Shown: positions 1 through 6,980 of the stretch, piece after piece
How the letters are laid out: each line of letters begins with the position of its first letter
Position numbering within the stretch: the first letter of the stretch is position 1
Assembly (NCBI GenBank): GCA_045643285.1
Contig: JAZUKN010000102.1
Span: 119,389 to 183,388 of the forward strand
Direction of reading: 5' to 3'
Length of the DNA: 64,000 nt
DNA from: UMGS1696 sp045643285
GTDB lineage: Bacteria > Bacillota > Clostridia > Oscillospirales > CAG-272
Position numbers and translations under genes: made by a program
Notes under the pieces: generated by a model
What the model was told of the DNA's origin: nothing
The model's database searches: none
Seen by the model: only the letters and a program-made list of their open reading frames with translations

Positions 1-951
1 CTTGACTCCGATATGTTCAACGGCATTTCAAACCGCGCCGTATCGACTCTTGAAAACCCGAATATGCTCGGTGAATATCTGATACTGCTCCTCCCGATCG
101 CACTTGTTATGCTTATCGGAAAGGGCGAGGGACTCAGAAAACTTCCGGCACTGTTCTGTATCGCACTTATGGGAGCGTGCCTGCTTCTTACATGGAGCCG
201 CGGCGCATGGCTCGCACTGATAGTCGCGCTCGTCTGCTTCCTCTTTATGTGGCACTACCGCTCGATATGGCTCGTACTGCTCGGCGTTGCATCGATCCCG
301 ATTTTGCCGTCTATATTGCCGCAGTCGATCATTAACCGCTTTGCGTCAATCGGCAATATGTCCGACTCGTCGACGTCGTACAGAGTATATATTTGGCGCG
401 CGGCAGTCAATATGCTCAAAGACAACGCCGTAGCCGGTATCGGGATAGGCGAGAGCGCGTGGAGACGGCTTTATCCGCTTTACGCATATATGGGTATCGA
501 GGTCGCACCGCACTCGCATAACCTGTTCATTCAGACTTGGCTTGAGCTTGGCGTGTTCGGATTCACCGCACTCGTCGTGTTCATATTCCTGCTTCTGAAA
601 TCCGCATTTTCACTGTTCTCGGATATAAAGTCCTGCTCGCTGAAGACCGCAGAGCTGTCTGAGAGAATGTTGCTCGACAATACGCTCTTTCCAAACAGTA
701 AGGTCGAATCCCGCAGCGCGAGCCGCCGACAGATTCGCCTGTCCGTAATAGGACCGCTCACCGGAATAATCGCGGTTCTCGTGCAGGGAATGACGGACTA
801 CTCGTGGTACAACTACAGACTGTATCTGATGTTCTGGCTTGTCGCAGGTCTGACTGTCGCATACATCAGAAACGGCAACTCGTATATTGAGCATACACCG
901 TCCGTTGTAACGGAAATCAAACACAAAAAGAAAAAACGGGAGGAATCGTGA
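1..951 (+). CDS. O-antigen ligase/polymerase family membrane protein (5' end outside window)
   Basis: The frame is open to the left edge, so the first residues and probably several membrane helices are missing. What remains is a chain of hydrophobic helices with the signature of the Wzy/WaaL family: the short motif TWSRGAWLAL near the start, then a large soluble loop rich in charged residues, including the PHSHNLFIQTWLELG segment in which family members carry the conserved His and Glu. Known members polymerise or ligate undecaprenyl-linked polysaccharide on the outer face of the membrane; the substrate here cannot be told. The gene ends in a TGATG overlap with the next gene, and a WecA/TagO-type transferase lies 0.5 kb downstream, which supports a role in surface polysaccharide. 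Its C-terminus is basic (KKKKREES), as expected for a cytoplasmic tail. Confidence 0.85.
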   Translation, partial: LDSDMFNGISNRAVSTLENPNMLGEYLILLLPIALVMLIGKGEGLRKLPALFCIALMGACLLLTWSRGAWLALIVALVCFLFMWHYRSIWLVLLGVASIPILPSILPQSIINRFASIGNMSDSSTSYRVYIWRAAVNMLKDNAVAGIGIGESAWRRLYPLYAYMGIEVAPHSHNLFIQTWLELGVFGFTALVVFIFLLLKSAFSLFSDIKSCSLKTAELSERMLLDNTLFPNSKVESRSASRRQIRLSVIGPLTGIIAVLVQGMTDYSWYNYRLYLMFWLVAGLTVAYIRNGNSYIEHTPSVVTEIKHKKKKREES

Positions 952-1445
952 TGAAAGAGAAAAAGATTCGCTTCAATTTCATTGACGTGCTGCTGATACT
1001 TGTTATCGCCGCCGTAGTGTTCGTACTTCTGTATATTTTCGTGTTCAGCGAAAACAAAAACGAAGTCTCGGCAGGCGCGGAACAGACGACCATTCGCTAT
1101 GTCGTCCAGGCAACAGAAGTTGACGAACAGTTCGACGGACTCGCAAAGGTCGGTGATCAGGCAGAAGAATCCGTAGTCCGCAAGAATATCGGAACGGTGA
1201 TCGGCGTTCAGTCTGAGCCATACAAAAAAGTCACGTTCGACTATGAAAACGGACGTGAAACGGTATCCGAGGTCGACGGCAGAGTGACGGTCAACCTGAC
1301 TATTGAGGCAACTGCCACAGAAAGCGATACCGCGTTCAGCGTAAACGGATGCGATATAAGAGTAGGACAGCAGTACAGCGTCGCACTTCCGGATGTATTC
1401 CTTTCGGGATACTGCATCGAGCTGTCTGCCGACACACAAAACTGA
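951..1445 (+). CDS. DUF4330 family single-pass membrane protein
   Basis: A protein of 164 residues: a basic start (KEKKIRFNFIDV), one transmembrane helix at about residues 10-32, then an extracytoplasmic beta-rich domain of about 125 residues. The N-terminal pattern (basic patch, FNFIDVLLILVI) and the length match DUF4330 proteins. I chose the ATG at 951, which overlaps the upstream stop as TGATG and has GGGAGG about 8 bases before it; a GTG at 948 is also possible. The function of DUF4330 is unknown. Its coupling to the O-antigen polymerase and the second DUF4330 copy at 3390 suggest an accessory role in export or assembly of the surface polymer; that is inference. Confidence 0.7.
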   Translation: MKEKKIRFNFIDVLLILVIAAVVFVLLYIFVFSENKNEVSAGAEQTTIRYVVQATEVDEQFDGLAKVGDQAEESVVRKNIGTVIGVQSEPYKKVTFDYENGRETVSEVDGRVTVNLTIEATATESDTAFSVNGCDIRVGQQYSVALPDVFLSGYCIELSADTQN

Positions 1446-1465
1446 CTTAACGGGGATTTACTGAA

Positions 1466-2662
1466 ATGATACAGTTTATTATGATTCTCGTCGCATTCAT
1501 CTGCGCGGGACTGCTCGCTTATTCTCTGACGCCTGCCGTGAGAGTGCTTGCATTCAAGATCGGTGCTATCGACATTCCGCTTGATTCACGCCGCGTGCAT
1601 GAAAAGCCGATCCCGCGTATCGGTGGACTTGCCATTTATCTCAGCTTCGTCATCACGACCGCTCTTTTCTGCGGAGCGAACAGAACGCTCCTTACGATAT
1701 GGATAGGCGGCTTCATCCTCGTCGCAGTCGGGATACTTGACGACATCTTCCGCCTTAATGCATGGATAAAGCTGTTTGCACAGGTTGCAGTCGCAGTGTT
1801 CGCCGTCCTCTTCGGCTCGGTCATCGACCACGTCAATATCGGCGGTTATATCGATCTCGGCTTCTGGGCGTTCCCGCTGTCCGTGCTTTGGATAGTAGGA
1901 CTCACGAACGCCATAAACTTCATCGACGGTCTTGACGGTCTTGCGTGCGGTGTCAGTGCAATTTCATCGCTTTCGATGCTTCTCGTCGTGCTTCTCCACG
2001 GAGATATGGTAAGCACGCTCCTCTGCGCCGTGCTGTTCGGATCGTGTATCGGATTTTTGCCGTTCAACTCTAATCCGGCGAGAATATTCATGGGAGACAC
2101 CGGCGCGCTGTTCCTCGGATTCAGCCTTGCGATACTGTCAGTCAACGGTGTGTTCAAGCTCCACGCGATGCTGTCGTTCCTCGTTCCGTTGATAGTATTC
2201 GCACTTCCGATATTCGACGCCGCGTTTGCAATTTTCAGACGGCTTATCCACGGAAAAAGCCCGTTCGCTCCCGATAGAGGGCATATCCACCACAGACTTA
2301 TCGACCTTGGCTTTACTCAGAAGGAATCCGTAAAGATCCTGTACGCGATCTGCGGCATCCTCGGACTTGTTGCGGTGTTCTGCTCCGACTCGTTCTTTGA
2401 GAGCTACCGCGCACTGAGAACCGTTGCAATAGCCGTTATCGCAATAGTGATATTCATAATCAATTTCCTTATCATGCGTTGCCCCGGTACACGCCGTCAC
2501 TCCGGTCTTATCGACGATAATCTGACGACGGAAGAATTCATAAAAGAACTTGATCCGGAGACTGCAAAGAAACTCGAAAAGCACAACGGACTTCAAGAAG
2601 GTAAAGACGACTTAAAAGACGATATCGCCGCTGAAGCGGACGAGAAAAAAGAAAATGAATAA
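1466..2662 (+). CDS. Undecaprenyl-phosphate glycosyl-1-phosphate transferase, WecA/TagO/MraY family
   Basis: An integral membrane protein of 398 residues with about 11 helices. The family landmarks occur in order: RVHEKPIPRIGG near residue 40, the Asp-Asp pair in ILDDIFRLN near residue 92, NAINFIDGLDGL near residue 150, NPARIFMGDTGALFLG near residue 205, and the histidine motif PDRGHIHHRL near residue 270. This last motif points to the WecA/TagO branch rather than MraY. The enzyme moves a sugar-1-phosphate (usually GlcNAc-1-P) from its UDP-sugar to undecaprenyl phosphate and so starts teichoic acid or polysaccharide synthesis. About 55 charged residues follow the last helix, longer than usual. 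It sits between the polymerase and DUF4330 genes, so it probably primes the polymer that the first gene handles. Confidence 0.93.
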   Translation: MIQFIMILVAFICAGLLAYSLTPAVRVLAFKIGAIDIPLDSRRVHEKPIPRIGGLAIYLSFVITTALFCGANRTLLTIWIGGFILVAVGILDDIFRLNAWIKLFAQVAVAVFAVLFGSVIDHVNIGGYIDLGFWAFPLSVLWIVGLTNAINFIDGLDGLACGVSAISSLSMLLVVLLHGDMVSTLLCAVLFGSCIGFLPFNSNPARIFMGDTGALFLGFSLAILSVNGVFKLHAMLSFLVPLIVFALPIFDAAFAIFRRLIHGKSPFAPDRGHIHHRLIDLGFTQKESVKILYAICGILGLVAVFCSDSFFESYRALRTVAIAVIAIVIFIINFLIMRCPGTRRHSGLIDDNLTTEEFIKELDPETAKKLEKHNGLQEGKDDLKDDIAAEADEKKENE

Positions 2663-3371
2663 TATGGATACAGAGAAAAAAACGAAAATTACGCTGAAAA
2701 CAGCGATAATCCTCGCGCTCGCAGTGCTCCTTCTTGCCTTCGGCGTGATATTGCTCATCGGATTGCCGCGCGGCTGGTTCGGCGGAGATCCTTCCGAGAA
2801 CGACGGACAGGGCGGAAAAGCCGGTATCGAGGATATCAAAGTCTTTACTCCCGACGGAGAACTGTTCATGACCGTAGACGGTGACGATCCGCTCGGCTCG
2901 GTCCCAAAAGTGACGGACTATACCTGCACTGTTACCGTTTCCGATTCCTACGACGCTGTATCAAGCGCGAAATATGACGTTACCGCTTATAAAGGACGCT
3001 TCCGCATCGACGGAGAGGGAAGAACGGTTATTTATGACGGCAAAACGTACTATTCCGAATCTCAGTCGTATATCATACGGAAAGAAACGACCGATATGAC
3101 GTTTGAGAGCGAGGTCGGTATCTGTTCTTTTGACGAGCTGATAGCAAGAGGGGCAAGAGAGGCAAGAGGTCTCGACCGGGATATGGCATTCGTCATTACG
3201 TTTGAAAACGGGGACTTGAGGGAAGAATACACAGTTTCCCTTGTTTACGGCATCGTAGTGTCCGGAACAGTTTACAGCGGAGATACGTTGGTTAAATCCT
3301 TCTCCGTTACCGACATAAACATTCTTACAGATGAGAACATAGACCTCGGACGTTTAACGATTCCCGAATGA
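2655..3371 (+). CDS. Hypothetical membrane-anchored extracytoplasmic protein
   Basis: I recognise no family. The protein has 238 residues: a lysine-rich N-terminus, one hydrophobic helix at about residues 14-37, a Gly/Asp/Glu-rich linker, and a beta-rich domain of about 180 residues with many Thr, Tyr and Asp. The layout (basic patch, helix, beta domain) resembles the DUF4330 proteins on both sides, so it may be a divergent relative, but no clear shared motif is visible. The start at 2655 overlaps the stop of the transferase gene by 8 bases; a second in-frame ATG lies at 2664. Co-transcription with the polysaccharide genes is very likely given the short spacings (overlap upstream, 18 bases downstream). 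Confidence 0.7.
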   Translation: MNNMDTEKKTKITLKTAIILALAVLLLAFGVILLIGLPRGWFGGDPSENDGQGGKAGIEDIKVFTPDGELFMTVDGDDPLGSVPKVTDYTCTVTVSDSYDAVSSAKYDVTAYKGRFRIDGEGRTVIYDGKTYYSESQSYIIRKETTDMTFESEVGICSFDELIARGAREARGLDRDMAFVITFENGDLREEYTVSLVYGIVVSGTVYSGDTLVKSFSVTDINILTDENIDLGRLTIPE

Positions 3372-3389
3372 GAAAGCAGGAGTGAAAAT

Positions 3390-3893
3390 ATGAAAAACAA
3401 AAAGAAACTCGGTGCGCTTGACTACTGTATTATTTTTGCACTGATAGCCGTTGTCGTCTGCTTTGCAGTCAGATATATCGGCACGGACCGCTCGGAGGTC
3501 TCGGAGAAAGTCGAGCTTGAAGACTACATCGTATCGTTCAGAGTGTGCGGAATCAAGGATTCGTCGGCGAAAAACTATATGATGCCCGGCAGTAAATTCT
3601 ATATCAAGGATACCGGCGTATATTTCGGAGAACTCAGAGAGGGACTCACGATAAGAGACGCAGAAACATATTACGAGCTTGATAACGGTGAGATCGTGAT
3701 CGGCTCGAATAACGCAGTAGGGGATCTCTACCGCGTGGATGTTGACGGCAGCTTTACGGCACAGGGTAAGACGGACGCGAACGGCAAATTTCTCCTCGGC
3801 GGCAATACTTACGTCGGCGTGAATAAAACGTTCATCATACAGAGCAAATATCTTTCGATCTCGATAATCGTAACGGATGTAAGAAAAGCGTAA
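3390..3893 (+). CDS. DUF4330 family single-pass membrane protein (second copy)
   Basis: A protein of 167 residues with the DUF4330 layout: MKNKKKLGALDYCII at the start, one transmembrane helix at about residues 11-29, then a beta-rich extracytoplasmic domain ending in short beta strands (SISIIVTDV). It is preceded by GGAG 7-8 bases before the ATG and followed after 13 bases by a strong terminator, so it closes the polysaccharide operon. It is clearly not a recent duplicate of the gene at 951, because the two share the plan but little sequence. Its role is unknown. Two DUF4330 proteins in one operon could act as a pair, but nothing in the sequence shows this. Confidence 0.68.
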   Translation: MKNKKKLGALDYCIIFALIAVVVCFAVRYIGTDRSEVSEKVELEDYIVSFRVCGIKDSSAKNYMMPGSKFYIKDTGVYFGELREGLTIRDAETYYELDNGEIVIGSNNAVGDLYRVDVDGSFTAQGKTDANGKFLLGGNTYVGVNKTFIIQSKYLSISIIVTDVRKA

Positions 3894-3905
3894 GCATAAA
3901 GAAAC

Positions 3906-3938
3906 CAGACTGAATAAAAACTCAGTCTGTTTTTTCTT
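3906..3938. terminator. Intrinsic terminator shared by convergent genes
   Basis: Stem CAGACTGA (3906-3913) pairs with TCAGTCTG (3922-3929), followed by six T on the plus strand. It ends the polysaccharide operon, and the hairpin overlaps the last codons and stop of the FkbM gene on the minus strand, so the stem is part of that coding sequence. Confidence 0.85.
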
Positions 3939-5001
3939 GTTTAACAGCATACAGCATCAGATCCCACATCGGGATGCACGGCACACGCCTCAGATACAGC
4001 CTGTGCTTAGGCAAAAGCTCGTGGACGTACAAAATCAGCCCGAATAAGTCGTCAGTCCTGTGATAGAGCGAAACGGCAAGAGAGGGCTTGTCGCGGCTTA
4101 TGACAGATAATGCACCGTCGAGCGCGGCTTTTTCGTCCCCCTCAACGTCGAGCTTGATGAGATCGACTTTTTCGTTTCCGATAAGCCCGTCTATTGTCTG
4201 CTTGTTGACTTCAACGACCTTTGCACGTCTGTTTCTCCCGTTCTCCCCCGAACCGCGGCTTTGTGATGATATGTATTCAGCGATTCCGCACTCGCTTGAG
4301 AGCATAGCGTTCACCGGAATCACTTTCGTCCTCGATTCGCTTTCGGCGTATTCGCAGAGCTTTTTGTATGTCCTGCCGTCTGCTTCGACCGCATAGATTT
4401 TCTCCGGCTCAAGATACTCGGCGAACAGAGCAGTACTGTCTCCTTTGAAAGCACCGCCGTCGATCAAGGTTTTGATTTTGCCTTTTCCGAACAGGGAAGA
4501 GAGCGTCTCTTCCGTCGCTTCCGTCTCATGGAGATAGCATAGTTTGCCTGTCAGACGGAAGTTCACGGCGTCCTCGTACAGCTTTGCCGATACCTCGTCA
4601 GACAGCACAGAAGCCGCTTTTTCGAGCATATCCGCATGACTGCGGTAGTAGACCATGTCGAACAGTTCTCCGCCGTACAGAGGCACCTCGGGGATGATAA
4701 GCTCGTGCCGCACGTCTAGCTCCTCAATAAATGCCGTAACGTCAGGCAGAGTCGTTCCGAACGCGAGCAGAATAATTATATCGTCTCCGTATTCACTTAC
4801 CACATCGCTGTATGACCGCACGGGATAACCTCGGAACGTCCGCTCCCTAACGAATCCGTCGGATGCAAACACCGCATCGGGCTTGACACCGTATTTTTCG
4901 AGCGCATCGAAAATTTTGTCCGCACCGTTGCCCGTTCCGTATATCACGATCGACTTGTCGTGTGTCGCCAGCCGATCCCATAAAGAATAGTTTTCCGTCA
5001 T
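3922..5001 (-). CDS. FkbM family SAM-dependent methyltransferase with N-terminal nucleotide-binding-like domain
   Basis: A protein of 359 residues in two parts. Residues 1-120 contain IYGTGNGADKIFDALEKYG, a Rossmann-like glycine turn of the type seen at the front of many sugar-modifying FkbM proteins. Residues 160-350 form the FkbM methyltransferase: LIDGGAFKGDSTALF (SAM loop), KIYAVEADG, and VDLIKLDVEGDEKAALDGA, the hallmark DVEG motif. FkbM enzymes O-methylate sugars or polyketide hydroxyls. The gene converges on the polysaccharide operon and overlaps the upstream amidohydrolase by 4 bases (ATGA), so the two are translated together. Methylation of a surface glycan is plausible but inferred only from context. 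Confidence 0.85.
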   Translation of the reverse strand: MTENYSLWDRLATHDKSIVIYGTGNGADKIFDALEKYGVKPDAVFASDGFVRERTFRGYPVRSYSDVVSEYGDDIIILLAFGTTLPDVTAFIEELDVRHELIIPEVPLYGGELFDMVYYRSHADMLEKAASVLSDEVSAKLYEDAVNFRLTGKLCYLHETEATEETLSSLFGKGKIKTLIDGGAFKGDSTALFAEYLEPEKIYAVEADGRTYKKLCEYAESESRTKVIPVNAMLSSECGIAEYISSQSRGSGENGRNRRAKVVEVNKQTIDGLIGNEKVDLIKLDVEGDEKAALDGALSVISRDKPSLAVSLYHRTDDLFGLILYVHELLPKHRLYLRRVPCIPMWDLMLYAVKQEKTD

Positions 5002-5819
5002 TGTATCTTATCTAAAACGAAGTATCGCTCCGCATTGTTCCAGAGTATGTCTTCGCGCTCCTTGTCTGTCAGTTTTATTTTCATAAATCTCTCAACTTCA
5101 TCGGAGAGATCGGGTACGGGGTAGTCCGTGCCGAACATTATGTTTTCTTCGCCGAGCGTGCCGATTATCTCCGCCGCTTTTTCGGGTGACATCAGCCAAA
5201 GACTGCTCGACGTGTCGAACATCAGATTTTTGATCCCTTTCAGAACTGGTACGGATTCGTTAAACGATTTGTATCCTCCGAAATGCGCGGCAGTGATCTC
5301 AAGAGCAGGGAACAGAGAAGAGAGACGCACGAGCTTGTCGGGAGAAGAATAGCGGAAGGTCGTTCTGTCGTCGCCCATGTGAAGACATAGCTTCATTTTT
5401 TTCGCGCACATTATTTCGTATAGCGGCAATAGCTTCGCGTCGTCAAGGTCGATCCCCTGTATATCGGGATGCAGCTTCACGCCGGTCAAGCCGAGCGAGG
5501 CGGCTCTGTCAAGCTCCGCTTCAAAATCGGGGTAGTCCTGGTGCATTGACGCAAAGCCTACGGTTTTGAATCCGTGTTCGCGCGATAATTTAACCGATGC
5601 CGCAACAGCATCGTTGACTTTTTGAACCTGGTGCGGATTAGTCGCAACGCAGAAGAGCAGAAAACCGCCGAAGCCGAGTTTTTTCCCTTTTTCTTCGAGA
5701 TCGTCGTATGTACCTTTGTTGTCGACGGGGAAAGAATAGAACTCTGCGAGATTAGCGCAGGCACGTGCGGCGATCACTTCGGGATATGTGTGAGCATGAG
5801 CGTCAAAAATTCTGAACAT
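4998..5819 (-). CDS. Amidohydrolase (TIM-barrel, amidohydrolase-2 type)
   Basis: A protein of 273 residues starting FRIFDAHAHTYPE, which has the HxH metal-binding motif on strand 1. Further His and Asp ligands are visible in GVKLHPDIQG, LHMGDD, ITAAHFGG and FGTDYPVP, the usual order in TatD-like and amidohydrolase-2 enzymes. It therefore very likely hydrolyses a C-N or C-O bond, or decarboxylates, with a divalent metal; the substrate is not evident. It is the first gene of a two-gene unit with the FkbM methyltransferase (4-base overlap) and is divergent from the HIT gene across 77 bases. Confidence 0.83.
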   Translation of the reverse strand: MFRIFDAHAHTYPEVIAARACANLAEFYSFPVDNKGTYDDLEEKGKKLGFGGFLLFCVATNPHQVQKVNDAVAASVKLSREHGFKTVGFASMHQDYPDFEAELDRAASLGLTGVKLHPDIQGIDLDDAKLLPLYEIMCAKKMKLCLHMGDDRTTFRYSSPDKLVRLSSLFPALEITAAHFGGYKSFNESVPVLKGIKNLMFDTSSSLWLMSPEKAAEIIGTLGEENIMFGTDYPVPDLSDEVERFMKIKLTDKEREDILWNNAERYFVLDKIQ

Positions 5820-5831
5820 TTTCGTCTGACC

Positions 5832-5860
5832 TTGATTTTCCGTGATTTTTGTGATAAAAT
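5832..5860 (+). promoter_or_regulatory. Sigma-A promoter of the HIT gene
   Basis: TTGATT (5832-5837), a 17-base spacer and TAAAAT (5855-5860). The start codon follows 37 bases downstream, with AGGAGAG before it. Confidence 0.7.
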
Positions 5861-5896
5861 GAATTTACACTATATTATACCACAGGAGAGAACAAA

Positions 5897-6241
5897 ATGG
5901 ATTGCTTATTTTGTAAAATTATTGCCGGAGAAATACCGTCCGCAAAAGTTTATGAAGACGAATACTGCTACGCATTCAAGGATATAGCGCCGGAAGCACC
6001 GTGCCACGTTCTTGTAGTGCCGAAAACGCACATCTCGTCAATGGATGAGATCACGCCCGAAAACAGCGCAGTCGTTGCGCGTATCTTCGAGAAGATCCCC
6101 GAAATCGCACGGCTCGGCGGTGCTGAGAACGGCTACAGAGTAATTTCGAACTGCGGCGAGGACGGCGGTCAGTCAGTTATGCACCTGCATTTCCATATCC
6201 TCGGCGGCGCAAAGCTCCCTCTTCACCTGAACGGAAACTGA
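5897..6241 (+). CDS. HIT family nucleotide-binding protein (HinT-like)
   Basis: A 114-residue protein, full length for a HinT-type protein. It starts CLFCKIIAGEIPSAKVYED, continues with HVLVVPKTHISSMDEI, and carries the histidine triad as HLHFHILGG near residue 98. Such proteins are small dimeric hydrolases of adenosine phosphoramidates and aminoacyl-adenylates. The Cys-x-x-Cys at the start resembles the zinc-binding start of many family members, although the later zinc ligands are not obvious. It has its own promoter and terminator and is therefore a single-gene unit. Confidence 0.95.
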   Translation: MDCLFCKIIAGEIPSAKVYEDEYCYAFKDIAPEAPCHVLVVPKTHISSMDEITPENSAVVARIFEKIPEIARLGGAENGYRVISNCGEDGGQSVMHLHFHILGGAKLPLHLNGN

Positions 6242-6258
6242 AAAAACATCTGTAAACG

Positions 6259-6306
6259 AAAATCCTTCTGTGGGCTTCAAATGAAAAGCGCATAGAAGGA
6301 TTTTTT
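6259..6306 (+). terminator. Terminator of the HIT gene
   Basis: TCCTTCTGTG (6263-6272) pairs with CATAGAAGGA (6291-6300) with one G-U pair, flanked by AAAA and six T. The descending arm also supplies the AAGGA sequence that would act as ribosome binding site for the next small gene. Confidence 0.8.
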
Positions 6307-6308
6307 GT

Positions 6309-6569
6309 GTGAGTCAGTCTTTCTGTAAACCAACGGATCGAAATAAACCCGTTTATCACGTCACGATAAGTGAAAAGATAAAAAATTACCGCCATGAAAA
6401 CAAGCTGACTCAAAGCGAGTTCGGACGGCTGATCGGTGTGTCTGCTCAGGTGGTATGTAAATGGGAGCAGAATATCTGTTATCCCGATATAATATTTCTG
6501 CCGCATCTTGCACGCAACTTAAGCTGTACGACCGATGATTTTTTCGAAAAACAAGAAACCGGCAAATGA
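6309..6569 (+). CDS. Small XRE-type helix-turn-helix protein (start uncertain, possibly decayed)
   Basis: 86 residues from a GTG at 6309. Residues 21-70 form an XRE helix-turn-helix: ISEKIKNYRHENKLTQSEFGRLIGVSAQVVCKWEQN, then CYPDIIFLPHLARNLSCTTDDFF, the pattern of short clostridial DNA-binding regulators. Relatives normally begin right at the TISEKI segment with ATG; here that position reads GTC, so the usual start codon is missing. Translation would have to begin 60 bases upstream at the GTG, using AAGGA inside the HIT terminator. It may be a working protein with an odd leader or a gene that has lost its start. No partner gene is obvious. Confidence 0.55.
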   Translation: MSQSFCKPTDRNKPVYHVTISEKIKNYRHENKLTQSEFGRLIGVSAQVVCKWEQNICYPDIIFLPHLARNLSCTTDDFFEKQETGK

Positions 6570-6616
6570 AATTTTCCCAATTTCAATTAACGGTAAAGGT
6601 TTTTTCGGATAAAGTC

Positions 6617-6646
6617 TTGACGGAATACAAAACGGTATGATATAAT
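6617..6646 (+). promoter_or_regulatory. Strong extended -10 promoter of the candidate RNA gene
   Basis: TTGACG (6617-6622), 18-base spacer, TATAAT (6641-6646) with TGA directly before the -10 box. It points at the structured RNA that starts at about 6652, not at a coding sequence. Confidence 0.75.
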
Positions 6647-6651
6647 ACTTT

Positions 6652-6817
6652 TGCGACACAATTTAATAATTTTATCACTATGTAAGTGTGTGTTTTTTTG
6701 TTTTCGGCAAAAACGCATACTCTGTTTTTCGCATACTATCATAGTGAGAAAAAATTGTGTCGCAGCAATAGGAGTTATGCGTTTTTCAGTGTGTAGCTTC
6801 GGCTACGCACTTTTTTA
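6652..6817 (+). ncRNA. Candidate free-standing structured RNA of about 165 nt
   Basis: The segment lies between a near-consensus promoter (-10 at 6641-6646) and an intrinsic terminator (6788-6816). It folds into a long hairpin: P1 pairs 6652-6664 with 6752-6764 (13 perfect pairs), P2 pairs 6675-6682 with 6740-6747 (8 pairs), and P3 pairs 6686-6697 with 6709-6720 (12 pairs, two G-U). The loop between P3 and P2 is asymmetric. AAAAACGCAT (6709-6718) can also pair with ATGCGTTTTT (6777-6786), so a second fold is possible. No convincing reading frame is present. A second promoter at 6854 drives the following operon, so this is a separate transcript. I cannot name a family; the long interrupted hairpin recalls 6S RNA but is shorter and AU-rich. 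Confidence 0.6.
6788..6816 (+). terminator. Intrinsic terminator of the candidate RNA
   Basis: GTGTGTAGC (6789-6797), UUCG tetraloop (6798-6801) and GCTACGCAC (6802-6810) form nine pairs with one G-U, then six T (6811-6816). It is a textbook terminator and sets the 3' end of the upstream RNA. Confidence 0.9.
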
Positions 6818-6853
6818 TTCCACTCAGTTGTGACTTTATAAACGAACAAGTGA

Positions 6854-6882
6854 TTGACTCGTCGGCATAATTCTGTTATAAT
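6854..6882 (+). promoter_or_regulatory. Sigma-A promoter of the ABC exporter operon
   Basis: TTGACT (6854-6859), 17-base spacer, TATAAT (6877-6882). Transcription would start near 6890, about 90 bases before the first ATG. Confidence 0.8.
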
Positions 6883-6980
6883 TTTCTCGAAAAACGAAAT
6901 AATTCCGTGAGCCGATTGTTTATTATTATAGGAGAGAATATCGCACTCGGTAGAAATATACGAAAAAAGGAAATAACATA

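Noticed and set aside
6652..6817. Naming the RNA 6S (ssrS)
   Set aside because: The transcript is shorter than typical 6S RNA and AU-rich, and no conserved 6S sequence was recognised; kept as unnamed ncRNA.
6651..6833. 60-codon plus-strand frame and the shorter MRFSVCSFGY frame after AGGAG
   Set aside because: It runs through the hairpin and terminator of the candidate RNA; AGGAG is only 2 bases from the ATG and the composition is not protein-like.
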